Shown: one piece after another, positions 33,928 to 42,328 of the stretch
Position numbering within the stretch: position 1 is the stretch's first letter
Layout: every line of letters starts with the position of its first letter
DNA from: Paenibacillus athensensis
Lineage (GTDB): Bacteria; Bacillota; Bacilli; Paenibacillales; NBRC-103111
Direction: 5' to 3'
Assembly: GCF_004514475.2 (NCBI RefSeq)
Contig: NZ_MYFO02000011.1
Span: forward strand, 71,212-135,211
DNA length: 64,000 bases
The notes under the pieces: model-generated
What the model was told of the DNA's origin: nothing
What the model saw: the letters and a program-made list of their open reading frames with translations, nothing else
Database searches by the model: none
Translations under genes and position numbers: made by a program

Positions 33928-34479
33928 TTATGGTGTGACTGTGCTGCCATCCGCATTCAACAGTAAATAACTGCCGCGGACCATCACATAAATGTCAGCT
34001 GTATTTTTAGCCGCCGGTTTAATGCCTCGTCCTTCACGCGGGAAGATTAGCAAATGATTCGTTGAGATTTCGGAGCCGGCTGCGATATCCTTCCCACCCG
34101 TAACATCTGGAATGCCGTTCTCGTCGTTGCTTACAGCAATCGTTCGTCCGGTACGCACAATAAATTCACAGCCTTCACCAGCATACAGCGTCTGACCGGC
34201 CTTCAGTTGAATAACCGTGATGCTGCCGGCGCCGTTTGTTGATCCATTACCCGGTGAAGGAGTTGGTGTGGCCTGAGGATTTGAGCTTGTATTCTTGGCT
34301 ATGGCCTCTGCAATGAGCTGCTTGACCTTATCTTCGCTTATCGTGTTTTTATCAAAGTAACTTTTCGTAATGACCGGATCATCCGAAGATCCAGGTGTCG
34401 GAGCTTCAGCCTCCGATGTGGGAGCATACGCATTGATAAGTAAAAAAGCCGCTAGCAGCCAAACGATCCGTTTTTTCAT
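33928..34479 (-). CDS. Secreted protein of unknown function
   Basis: 183 aa. Signal peptide MKKRIVWLLAAFLLINAYAP then a Pro/Thr/Ser-rich linker (QATPTPSPGNGST) that separates an N-terminal helical part (ISEDKVKQLIAEAIAKN) from a C-terminal beta-rich domain (ITVIQLKAGQTLYAGEGCEFIVRTG to the end), which has one cysteine. The latter resembles accessory domains seen after SLH or stalk modules in Paenibacillus, but no named family is evident. Start at 34479 has CGGAGGTC. It lies between the S-layer gene terminator and the SASP gene. Confidence 0.75.
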   Translation of the reverse strand: MKKRIVWLLAAFLLINAYAPTSEAEAPTPGSSDDPVITKSYFDKNTISEDKVKQLIAEAIAKNTSSNPQATPTPSPGNGSTNGAGSITVIQLKAGQTLYAGEGCEFIVRTGRTIAVSNDENGIPDVTGGKDIAAGSEISTNHLLIFPREGRGIKPAAKNTADIYVMVRGSYLLLNADGSTVTP

Positions 34480-34563
34480 TATAGACCTCCGTAGGCTCGT
34501 TATTCTAAATGAATTTCTAACTAAATCCATCGTGTAAATTCAATAAGCTTGAATAAATTGAGT

Positions 34564-34594
34564 TAAAAAAAGAAGACCCCTAAGGGTCTTCTTT
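34564..34594 (-). terminator. Rho-independent terminator of the S-layer gene
   Basis: 11-bp stem AAAGAAGACCC/GGGTCTTCTTT (34569-34579 with 34584-34594), four-base loop, T-run TTTTTTT on the minus strand; 25 bases past the stop. Confidence 0.9.
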
Positions 34595-34618
34595 CGGAAA
34601 AGTTAGGATTCCAAGTGA

Positions 34619-37600
34619 TTAAGGTTGAGTGTTAACCAGCAGGATGGATACCGATTTGCCGTTTGGAGCAATTGCAGTAACCGTAAACTCTTTAACAGAG
34701 GATGGTACGTTAGTGATTTCACCTGTTACCGAGTTAATAGTTACCATACCGGAACCAGTAACTACTTTCACTGTGTAACGCAGACCCAGAACTGCATCGT
34801 ATTTTGCAATATCAGCATTCGTGTACTCAATGCCATATTGGTCAGTTACTTTCAGTTTGTTGTCACCGTCAGTGAAGAAGTCGTAAGCAAAACCATTTGC
34901 AGAGAAGTTGTTATCAGTTTTGCCAGCTGTGAGCTTATCGACAGTAATCGAATCAGCTTTAACTGTGATGTCTTGGCTCAGGCTAACAGTCTCACCATTG
35001 TTTTTGTAAACGATGGCTGTAACTGTTGCTGTACCAGCTTTGTTACCCAATACGAAGCCGTCACGGTCTGGAGTTGGATTAGCTACTGCCAGAACATTAG
35101 GGTTAGAAGACGAAATACCACGAACGTAATTGTAAGGCAGTTTCACTTTGTTACCAGCGGAGTCCTTAGCAATTACAGTCAGAGTTTTGTCAAATTGGCT
35201 ATCGCCAGCAGCAACGTTCTCACCAGCAATCAGAGCTGTCGAGATTTGATCTTGAGCCGCAAACAGCGTTCCAACTGTATCCAAGGAATATGTCAGAGCT
35301 GTATCGGATTTGATCGATTCAAACGTGCGCGATACTGCCGAGGAGTAATCGGACCAACCGCCGCCATTTGTTTGTTTTTGAATCGTTGCTTTCACAGTTA
35401 CTTTACCTTCAGCACCAGTCGAAGTCAACGTGAAGCCTTTGTTGAAATCGTCAAGCTGAGCAGCAGTAAACGTGTAAGTTTTTGTGCTACCGCTTGTTGT
35501 GCTCGAAATAACAGTAGCTGTTTTCAGAGCTGCATTTACACCAGTACCGGAAGTAGTAACGTCAACTACTACTTGGTAGTTCGAAGATTGACCGTTAGCG
35601 CTCACGATCGAAGCAGCTACGTTGCCTCTGTCGCTACCGTATTGGTCTTTCAATTGGAATACCAAGTCATCACCAGCGCCCAAAATTGCTTTAGGAGCAT
35701 TCTCAGTAGCAACAGCAATGCGCTCAGGCACTCTTACATCTGTAACTGGGATGCTAGCTTGAACAAAGCTATTTGTTTGCGACTGATTGATTTGACCAGA
35801 GATATAGACCTTGCTGTTTACGCTGTTGTAGACAGTAGAAGGTGCTACCGGAGCATTAAACGTAATTTTCAGTTTGCCTTTGTCAACACCAGTTGCAACG
35901 ATTCCTGTAGTAGCAGCGTTGCTTGCAGTGAAGTTAAAGCGGTTAGCTGCAGCATTGTCAGCTACGTCTTGAGCGGACAACTTGTTGCCGTTAGCGTCAT
36001 AAGCAGTCACAGGCACCAGAACCGAAGAATCGTCAGCCGAGAGAGTGATTCCCGAAACATCAAATTCTACTTTCGTAGCCAAGTTGGAGGCACCAACACT
36101 TACAGTTGCACTTGCGGAAGAAGCACCACCGAAAATGTTAACAGTATAGTCATTGTTTTTGTCGACTTTAGCGGCAAGCTTAACTTGAATGCGAGCATTG
36201 TCGCTATCGTCAAACAGGTCACCAACTGCCAGAGATGCGCCAGCTTTAACTACTGTCAGGTTAGCTTCATAAGGAGTAATAACTGGGTTGATGTTGCTAG
36301 CTTGAATTTCTGGAGTACCGCCAGTGAATTGTGCTTTAACCAGCTTGTTTCCGTACTGGTCGTACATTGTCAATGGAATATCGGCAGTTTCATCAGCAGC
36401 GGAAAGCTTAGTACCGCCGTTCGAATAAGTTACTTTACCAGCTTCAATTTTCGTCAAGAGAGGTACTGTACCTACTTTGAAGTTTTTGGAAGCTGTTACC
36501 GCACTGTTGTTATAATAAACAGTGACAGGGATAATGCCGTTACCTTGTGTCACGCCTGGAGTACCTTTAACATCAGCGTTGATCACAAAGTTACCTGCAT
36601 CGTTCTTTTTCATAGCTACGTTAGTACCGGAAACAAGTGCTGTAAAGTTGGAAGCGCCCAGGGAAACTGCTTCACCATATTGGTTAGCTGCTTTAACTTC
36701 CAGAGATACCGAGTTGCTGTATGGCAGCGTATCATTAGCAGATACGAAGTCGATTTTGGAAACTTGCTCGTCTTGAGCTGTAAATGTTGCAGTTGTTTTG
36801 TCAACTGCCGCTGCATCCAGACCGCTAAGTGTTACTGTGTAGTCACCAGCGCCAAGGCGAGTATCCAAGCTCAATGTAGCGGATTTTTTATCGTCGCTCC
36901 ATTTCGTTGTGGAACCAACTGCCAGCGAACCTTTGGTCAGAGCCAGTTTCGCCTTTGCAGTGTCAACAGCTTTGTCCAGCGTTACAGTTACTTGGTATAC
37001 GCCAGTTGCTTTTGCTTCTGCAACGGAAACTTTCTCAGGAGCGTTGATTTCGGAGTAAGCTTGTTGACCGCCGTAAGCACCTACTACCAGGTCAGCGCGA
37101 GTTGCCAGTTTGGAACCGTCAGTGCCTTCTGGCAGAACTTTTTTGTTAACAGCTTGTTTCACAGCGTCAGCGTACCAAGGAGTGCCGCTCATGTCTGGTT
37201 TCACGCCAAGGCCTTTAACCAGTGCAGTTGCGAACTCGCCCAGTGTTACGTTAGCGCCTGGGTCAAACGATGTGTCGGATTTACCATCGATCAGGCCTGC
37301 TTTTTTAGCAGCTTCGATGAATTTGATTGCCCAGCCGTTAGCTGCGTCGTCAGCTTTAACGTCAGCAAAGCTGGAAGCTGTTACGCTGTCGTCAACTTTA
37401 ACGCCGTAGATCAGCGTCAGAACTTTTGCGAATTGAGCGCGAGTCATGTTCTCGTCGATACCGAAGGAATCGTCGGAAACACCTTCAAACACGCCTTTCG
37501 ACAGCAAAGCGTCGATTTTAGCTTTCAGAGCTGCGTCGATACCAGCAAGATCTTTAAAGTCTGCGGATGTTTTAGCAGCAGCAGCTGTAGTTGCGGAAGT

Positions 37601-37696
37601 GCTAGTTGTTGTAGCAGCTTCGTCAGCAAGAGCTACCGAGGAAAACATCGAAAACGCCATAGCTGCAGTTGCGATAACTTTTAAACTTTTCTTCAT
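34619..37696 (-). CDS. S-layer protein with N-terminal SLH domains
   Basis: 1025 aa from ATG 37696. Signal peptide 1-24 (SLKVIATAAMAFSMFSSVALA). Three SLH repeats: about 45-100 (MTRAQFAKVLTLIYG), 108-165 (LGEFATALVKGLGV) and a weaker one at 172-210. The rest is a string of Ig-like/bacterial cadherin-type beta domains rich in Thr, Ser, Ala and Asn, the typical self-assembly part. Codon use is strongly biased (GCT/GCA, GTT, ACT), in keeping with massive expression. Frame-compatible starts upstream at 37774 and 37786 have a strong ribosome site. It binds pyruvylated wall polymer made by tagO-tagA-csaB nearby. Two promoters lie at 37900-37928 and 38123-38151. Confidence 0.92.
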   Translation of the reverse strand: MKKSLKVIATAAMAFSMFSSVALADEAATTTSTSATTAAAAKTSADFKDLAGIDAALKAKIDALLSKGVFEGVSDDSFGIDENMTRAQFAKVLTLIYGVKVDDSVTASSFADVKADDAANGWAIKFIEAAKKAGLIDGKSDTSFDPGANVTLGEFATALVKGLGVKPDMSGTPWYADAVKQAVNKKVLPEGTDGSKLATRADLVVGAYGGQQAYSEINAPEKVSVAEAKATGVYQVTVTLDKAVDTAKAKLALTKGSLAVGSTTKWSDDKKSATLSLDTRLGAGDYTVTLSGLDAAAVDKTTATFTAQDEQVSKIDFVSANDTLPYSNSVSLEVKAANQYGEAVSLGASNFTALVSGTNVAMKKNDAGNFVINADVKGTPGVTQGNGIIPVTVYYNNSAVTASKNFKVGTVPLLTKIEAGKVTYSNGGTKLSAADETADIPLTMYDQYGNKLVKAQFTGGTPEIQASNINPVITPYEANLTVVKAGASLAVGDLFDDSDNARIQVKLAAKVDKNNDYTVNIFGGASSASATVSVGASNLATKVEFDVSGITLSADDSSVLVPVTAYDANGNKLSAQDVADNAAANRFNFTASNAATTGIVATGVDKGKLKITFNAPVAPSTVYNSVNSKVYISGQINQSQTNSFVQASIPVTDVRVPERIAVATENAPKAILGAGDDLVFQLKDQYGSDRGNVAASIVSANGQSSNYQVVVDVTTSGTGVNAALKTATVISSTTSGSTKTYTFTAAQLDDFNKGFTLTSTGAEGKVTVKATIQKQTNGGGWSDYSSAVSRTFESIKSDTALTYSLDTVGTLFAAQDQISTALIAGENVAAGDSQFDKTLTVIAKDSAGNKVKLPYNYVRGISSSNPNVLAVANPTPDRDGFVLGNKAGTATVTAIVYKNNGETVSLSQDITVKADSITVDKLTAGKTDNNFSANGFAYDFFTDGDNKLKVTDQYGIEYTNADIAKYDAVLGLRYTVKVVTGSGMVTINSVTGEITNVPSSVKEFTVTAIAPNGKSVSILLVNTQP

Positions 37697-37899
37697 AACC
37701 TTTTTTTCTCCTCCTCGAATATCTTTCGTTTTATTTGAGTTTGTTGTAAACATATTTGAGCTCGAGTTACTCATTGTCCGGTTCACCCCCTTTCCAGAGT
37801 TGAGCGTAAATTATAAACTAAGTTCGCTTGCAGCTCTGAAAGGCTGCATTAGAAACTAGTAAACTTCGGTCAGAAAGATAGACACTCGCACCATTTAAC

Positions 37900-37928
37900 A
37901 TTATACATGGGTCGAATACCGTCGTAAA
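37900..37928 (-). promoter_or_regulatory. Proximal promoter P2 of the S-layer gene
   Basis: TTTACG (37923-37928), 17 bp, TATAAT (37900-37905) on the minus strand. The -10 is exact, the -35 four of six. Predicted start near 37893, leader about 120-200 nt depending on the start codon used. Confidence 0.5.
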
Positions 37929-38122
37929 GAGTTATTTTCTGAACAGCCTGCCAAATGCCTGCCAATTCGCTAACTCTTTATTCTTTCTTTGTTTTCAAAG
38001 TATTAAACGCAGCACTCTTGAAAAAGTTGCGTTCCGAAGCAAAAAACTTTTTTTTCTTTTGAATCGCTGCTCGCTTGCTTCTTCCGTGTAGCCTTTCGTG
38101 TATCATCTCGGCTACGAAACTT

Positions 38123-38151
38123 AGTATACTATGATCTATCACCTTCGTCAT
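38123..38151 (-). promoter_or_regulatory. Distal promoter P1 of the S-layer gene
   Basis: ATGACG (38146-38151), 17 bp, TATACT (38123-38128) on the minus strand; four of six and five of six matches. It lies downstream of the previous gene's terminator. Confidence 0.4.
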
Positions 38152-38171
38152 CACTTAGTATTTTCCATTCA

Positions 38172-38214
38172 GAAAAGAGCCGATCCGCGGCGTTTAGCTC
38201 ATCGAATCGGCTCT
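38172..38214 (-). terminator. Rho-independent terminator of the large SLH gene
   Basis: 9-bp stem AGAGCCGAT/ATCGGCTCT (38176-38184 with 38206-38214) around a long GC-rich loop, then TTTTCTG on the minus strand; 24 bases past the stop. Confidence 0.75.
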
Positions 38215-38237
38215 CTGTTGAGTACTGTATTCAGCGA

Positions 38238-41200
38238 TTAGTTCAAATTCGTCGGGAATACCTTCGTATACTTTTGCAGCAATCGTACAGCAATCTGACC
38301 TGCTTCTGCGCGCGTCAGGTTTGCAGTCGCATCGAAACGCACTGTAGCTTTCTTCTGGCCAGCTTGCAGCTCATTCGGCTTGCCGACCATGATGCCGGCC
38401 TTATTTACAGCTTCAATGGCCGGTCGGGCATAATAGGAGAACGTCGAGGCGTCTGTAAAGGACTTAGCCAGATTCGCTCCCAGCTTGTCGTCATTCGTAG
38501 ATAGCTTGATTTCCAGCGCACGCGCAATCATCGTTGCTGCCTGCTCCCGCGTGACCTTCATATCGGCTCCAAAGAAGCGATTGTCCAGGCCCGTGACGAT
38601 ACCCGTTCTGGCTGCAGTTTCGATGTGGGCGTAATCCCAAGTCAACGATCTTGCACCCGGCCCGATTTCAAAGAAAGTCGGGTTGTTATCGTAATTCAAC
38701 GGAATGTTCAATGCTTTCACCAGCAAAGTGGCAAATTCGCCGCGTGTCGTCAAGTCATCTGTGCCGAACGTATCAAAGCGCAGATTAGGCATGATGCCTT
38801 TGGCAAACAGCGCTTCAAGAACGTTGCGCGCCCACGGATGGGCTGTGATATCTGTGAAGCCGTATCTTAATTTGGTGACCATGTAGTAACCGAAATCATC
38901 AAACGGAACAGTGATCGTATTTTTCTTAGCGTCGACTTCACCGCCAAGATTTGTCCATTCACCTTGATCATTAAAGTAGAATACCGTCACTACGGTGCCC
39001 GCGGCTTCAACGACGCTGTCGTCATATTTCAAGGTCAGCTTGCCGCGATTGGTCGGAACGACCTTACGGGATGCAGGGAACAATGTGAACGTTCCTTCAA
39101 CCGAATAAGGAGCCAAACCATTGGTTGCCGGCTTATAAGTAGCCGATCCCTTCACGCCTTCTTCGCCTTCACCGCCAGAAATCCAGTATACAGGCGAAAC
39201 CCGGCCAAAGTTTCTGCGATTCACTTCACTATTGAAGCGTTGAACGAGCACATCAGGAATCCGGATTACGGATTGACCAAGTGGCGCAGTGGCATCTGTA
39301 CGCGCATCGATGTCCCGGTTGATGATGTTGCCGTAATCGTTGCGGCGCTCGACGACCCCGTCTGTAGGATCCGCGATGCCGAACAATAAATTCGTCTTAT
39401 CATAATATTGAGTAACACCGCTTGAAGCATTTACCGACTTGAGAATTGTGCCTTTAGGGAAGGTTAATTCTAAATTCTTATCGAAAATGCTGTGTTTATT
39501 CGAGATGGGCTCCATATACTGAGCGTCGGTCTGAATGACGTTGGCATAAGTAACATTGACGGTTTGCGTCAGCGTTCCGCCAGGACGGGTAATCACTACT
39601 TTGATTGCCGTGTCTTTCCCTGCCTTCAAGCCAATGAAATCGTAGATGAAGCGGTCATTAAAGTCAGCCCGTTTGGTCGCGTTTGCGCCATTAATGGTTA
39701 CGCTTGTGGCTCCTTCGGCTTCAACGTCAAAACGGACGAAGTTTTTATTAACGAGAATTTTATTGCCTACAGTCGCCTGCGGCGACAGAATGCGGAAAGG
39801 TTCCAGTACGCGCTCGATCTCCAAACGCTGGCTGACCTTGGCTCCAGTTGCATTGGTAACCTCCAGCGTATAGACATGACTGCCTGGAGCATCAAACGTT
39901 AAATTGTTAATCCGAAGAACAAAATTATCTTTGCTGCCGCTAAAGTCATACGCTGGTGTAGAACCAAGAGCCGATTTATTAATAATAGTAGGAATCAGCG
40001 GTATGCTTGACGGATCGAGACTCAGCACTACGTCTGTACCGCGGCGCAGGACGAGACTGTTAACACCACCCGCTTTAAAAGCAAGATCATAGGTTTTTAA
40101 GCTGGTTACATATTTGTCGGTTGTGTATTGAATATCAGGCGTAACCAGGAATACTTGATTCAGCACTGTGTCCGACATCGGCATGGCGCCCAGCGCCGTA
40201 CGGCCGCCTACCGGCAGCATAATCGGCTGGAAGCGCTCGATGACCGGTACGTTTTTGTCGACCACATAAATTCGAATTTCTTTCGAAATCGTACTTACAC
40301 TGGAACCGTTCTGATACTTGCCTGTAAACAAGAGCCTGTTTTCCCCTACTGTAAGCGTCGGCTGCGGCAAAGAACTCCGCCTATCACCGATTTGCAGCTG
40401 CAGGGCGTTAAAATTGTTGTTGGCGTCGAGATTAAAAACAGTAATCGGTAAGCCGTTCAGAAACAGCTCGTGACCGATCAGATTGTCGAAGCCGACATAG
40501 CCGCCGCTGATTTTCAAATCCACCCCTGAACTTCCACTAGGAATCAAACGGGAATCAATTTCAATCGTTTGGCCGTCCACCAGGTTCTCAATCGAGATGA
40601 AATTCTTCGATACGTAAGTCACACTGGCCTGAAAATCGGAAACAGAGCCGGTGAACTGGAACCCGATCTTTTGCGAACCGCTTGGAAGTCCGGTGACTTT
40701 ATAGACTTTTTTCTTCGTATTCACTATGGTATGTCCAGCATCGTCATAGTAATCCCCTACGTATGACAGGCTGATCATGGTAGTACCCAATGGAAGCAGC
40801 TTACCTGTTAAATCAGGCGTTGCATCGACAGGCGTGTTGGAGCCTTCGATATTTCGATTGGCATCCACGAGGATGTAGAAGTCAGGCTTTAAAATTTCAC
40901 TGCCGTCCAACGGCTTGGTAGAAATACTGGAGTCAATATCAAAGATGCCGGTAGAAGGAATATCATTGATTGCCGCTGTGTCATCAATCAAAGAAATGCT
41001 ATTAATTACAGTATCGTTCGGCAGGTACTTAAACTTCGGCACGATAACGCCTCTAAAGCCGTCGTAATACACGTCGAGCGTTACGGATTGACCTTGTGCG
41101 TAAGTGCCGGGAGCTGCGCCTGGAACAAAATCAAAGGGATTCGTTGTAAAATCCACGATTTTGAACGCCGGCGTAACGCCGTCGCTGCCCGGTACATCGA

Positions 41201-42167
41201 TCGAGGAAGAAACCGTGTCGATGCCGACTGGTGTGTTATTGATTTGAAGCGTTGTGTTGCCCACAGTAAACGGAACCACACTGTACGGAACAAGCATTTG
41301 AATGTTCAAAACACCCTGTTCTGCCACACCGTTGTCAGCCGTTAATGTCGGGATGTTGTTCAAAACCGAAACCGTCGTATCTCCCGTATGCGCGAGATCG
41401 ATCTTGTTGAACGGCTGATTTTTATCAAAATAATAAATCGTTCGGGAAATATTCAAAACGTTCGCGTCATTCTGAATAACCAGATTCAGCGTGTTCAGAC
41501 CCGCTTTCAAATTAATGGCCGGTGCAAAAAACGTTCCGTCTTCCAGCAACGACGCTTGATAGCCGTTGACAGAAACCTTGGTTGCATTCAAGGCTTGACC
41601 TTCCAGAAGAACTTGCTGCGTATCCACAACAATGCTGACGCCCTGATTCAAGTTCGTCGGCGTATTGGCTCCCGACGTCACTTTCAAATAGCTCAGATAC
41701 GGCACCTCGTCGTACAAGACGTAGAACGTGTCCGTTTTGTCCAAACCGCCCTGGATGCCGGTAAAGCTGATCCGGTTATAACCGGCGTACAACGGCAACG
41801 CAGTAGCCGAGAAACGGTTGGAGGATGTCGAGCTTACGCCCTTCGTCGTCGTGCGGTTCGTATCGGTCACCCACCGACCAAGCTCCTGTGAATAGGTCAA
41901 TTGCTCAACCTTGACCGTCATCGTATCCTTCGAGACATATTGGAACGTACCGTTAATGTCGAGCTTTTGGCTCGTCGTTACAAAGACGTTGCTTCTTTTC
42001 AAATCGTTGTTGAGATCCACGACAGTCGAAGACGTCTTCGACAGGTTGGTGTCATCCGGGATAAAAAATGTCGCAGCGGCTTGAACGGTTCCGCTCCAGG
42101 CCACAGGTATGAGACTGAATAACAGAGCCGCGATCATCGTCCATGCGATAAATCGATTTTTGCGCAT
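38238..42167 (-). CDS. Large SLH-domain cell-surface protein under motility-type promoter
   Basis: 1309 aa. Signal peptide MRKNRFIAWTMIAALLFSLIPVAW to about residue 32. Some 1080 residues of repeated beta-sandwich domains follow, several sharing a pattern such as LKAGLNTLNLVIQN and LYAGYNRISFTG. Three SLH domains close the protein (roughly the last 190 residues: GEFATLLVKALNI, REQAATMIARALEI, RAEAGQIAVRLLQK). The ATG at 42167 is preferred over 42200 since AAGGAGAGG falls between them. The gene is preceded by an exact sigma-D promoter (42221-42248) and a terminator for tagO, so it is expressed alone. Function unknown; adhesin or wall scaffold are possibilities. Confidence 0.88.
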   Translation of the reverse strand: MRKNRFIAWTMIAALLFSLIPVAWSGTVQAAATFFIPDDTNLSKTSSTVVDLNNDLKRSNVFVTTSQKLDINGTFQYVSKDTMTVKVEQLTYSQELGRWVTDTNRTTTKGVSSTSSNRFSATALPLYAGYNRISFTGIQGGLDKTDTFYVLYDEVPYLSYLKVTSGANTPTNLNQGVSIVVDTQQVLLEGQALNATKVSVNGYQASLLEDGTFFAPAINLKAGLNTLNLVIQNDANVLNISRTIYYFDKNQPFNKIDLAHTGDTTVSVLNNIPTLTADNGVAEQGVLNIQMLVPYSVVPFTVGNTTLQINNTPVGIDTVSSSIDVPGSDGVTPAFKIVDFTTNPFDFVPGAAPGTYAQGQSVTLDVYYDGFRGVIVPKFKYLPNDTVINSISLIDDTAAINDIPSTGIFDIDSSISTKPLDGSEILKPDFYILVDANRNIEGSNTPVDATPDLTGKLLPLGTTMISLSYVGDYYDDAGHTIVNTKKKVYKVTGLPSGSQKIGFQFTGSVSDFQASVTYVSKNFISIENLVDGQTIEIDSRLIPSGSSGVDLKISGGYVGFDNLIGHELFLNGLPITVFNLDANNNFNALQLQIGDRRSSLPQPTLTVGENRLLFTGKYQNGSSVSTISKEIRIYVVDKNVPVIERFQPIMLPVGGRTALGAMPMSDTVLNQVFLVTPDIQYTTDKYVTSLKTYDLAFKAGGVNSLVLRRGTDVVLSLDPSSIPLIPTIINKSALGSTPAYDFSGSKDNFVLRINNLTFDAPGSHVYTLEVTNATGAKVSQRLEIERVLEPFRILSPQATVGNKILVNKNFVRFDVEAEGATSVTINGANATKRADFNDRFIYDFIGLKAGKDTAIKVVITRPGGTLTQTVNVTYANVIQTDAQYMEPISNKHSIFDKNLELTFPKGTILKSVNASSGVTQYYDKTNLLFGIADPTDGVVERRNDYGNIINRDIDARTDATAPLGQSVIRIPDVLVQRFNSEVNRRNFGRVSPVYWISGGEGEEGVKGSATYKPATNGLAPYSVEGTFTLFPASRKVVPTNRGKLTLKYDDSVVEAAGTVVTVFYFNDQGEWTNLGGEVDAKKNTITVPFDDFGYYMVTKLRYGFTDITAHPWARNVLEALFAKGIMPNLRFDTFGTDDLTTRGEFATLLVKALNIPLNYDNNPTFFEIGPGARSLTWDYAHIETAARTGIVTGLDNRFFGADMKVTREQAATMIARALEIKLSTNDDKLGANLAKSFTDASTFSYYARPAIEAVNKAGIMVGKPNELQAGQKKATVRFDATANLTRAEAGQIAVRLLQKYTKVFPTNLN

Positions 42168-42220
42168 TTCCTTACCTCTCCTTTTCCATATGCTGTACAT
42201 ATGTAGTCATTGTGTCTTAT

Positions 42221-42248
42221 ATATCGGCAGAAGCTTCCTCTTTCTTTA
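42221..42248 (-). promoter_or_regulatory. Sigma-D promoter of the large SLH protein gene
   Basis: Minus-strand TAAA (42245-42248), 16 bp, GCCGATAT (42221-42228): an exact match to both boxes. Predicted start near 42214 gives a leader of about 47 nt. It is the best match of the five such sites in the window. Confidence 0.85.
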
Positions 42249-42272
42249 GAACATTCCCTTGGGAATATTTCA

Positions 42273-42306
42273 ATAAAAACAAAACCGCCTTCCAACAGGA
42301 AGACGG
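42273..42306 (-). terminator. Rho-independent terminator of tagO
   Basis: 9-bp stem with one G-U pair (42285-42293 with 42298-42306), four-base loop, then TTTTGTTTTTATT on the minus strand; 23 bases past the tagO stop. Confidence 0.85.
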
Positions 42307-42328
42307 CCGTTATCAAATTCACGCCTCA

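Larger units (their letters stand above)
37697..38237 (-). other. Long leader and promoter region of the S-layer gene
   Basis: 541 bases without a gene. It holds the 38172-38214 terminator of the larger SLH gene, two sigma-A type promoters, a small hairpin (37829-37848, TGCAGC/GCTGCA) and an in-frame extra coding stretch: ATG at 37774 with AAAGGGGGTGA eight bases upstream reads through 26 codons into the ATG at 37696. The middle (38040-38100) is T-rich on the plus strand and carries nothing else I can identify. Confidence 0.7.

Noticed and set aside
34625-37684. Very long plus-strand open frame (1019 codons) opposite the S-layer gene
   Set aside because: It is a mirror of the biased codon use of the S-layer gene; its product is rich in Cys, Ser, Phe and Val with no domain, and there is no ribosome site.
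38105-38112. Further sigma-D -10 look-alike (GCCGAGAT) before the S-layer gene
   Set aside because: One mismatch in the box and no TAAA at the right distance.
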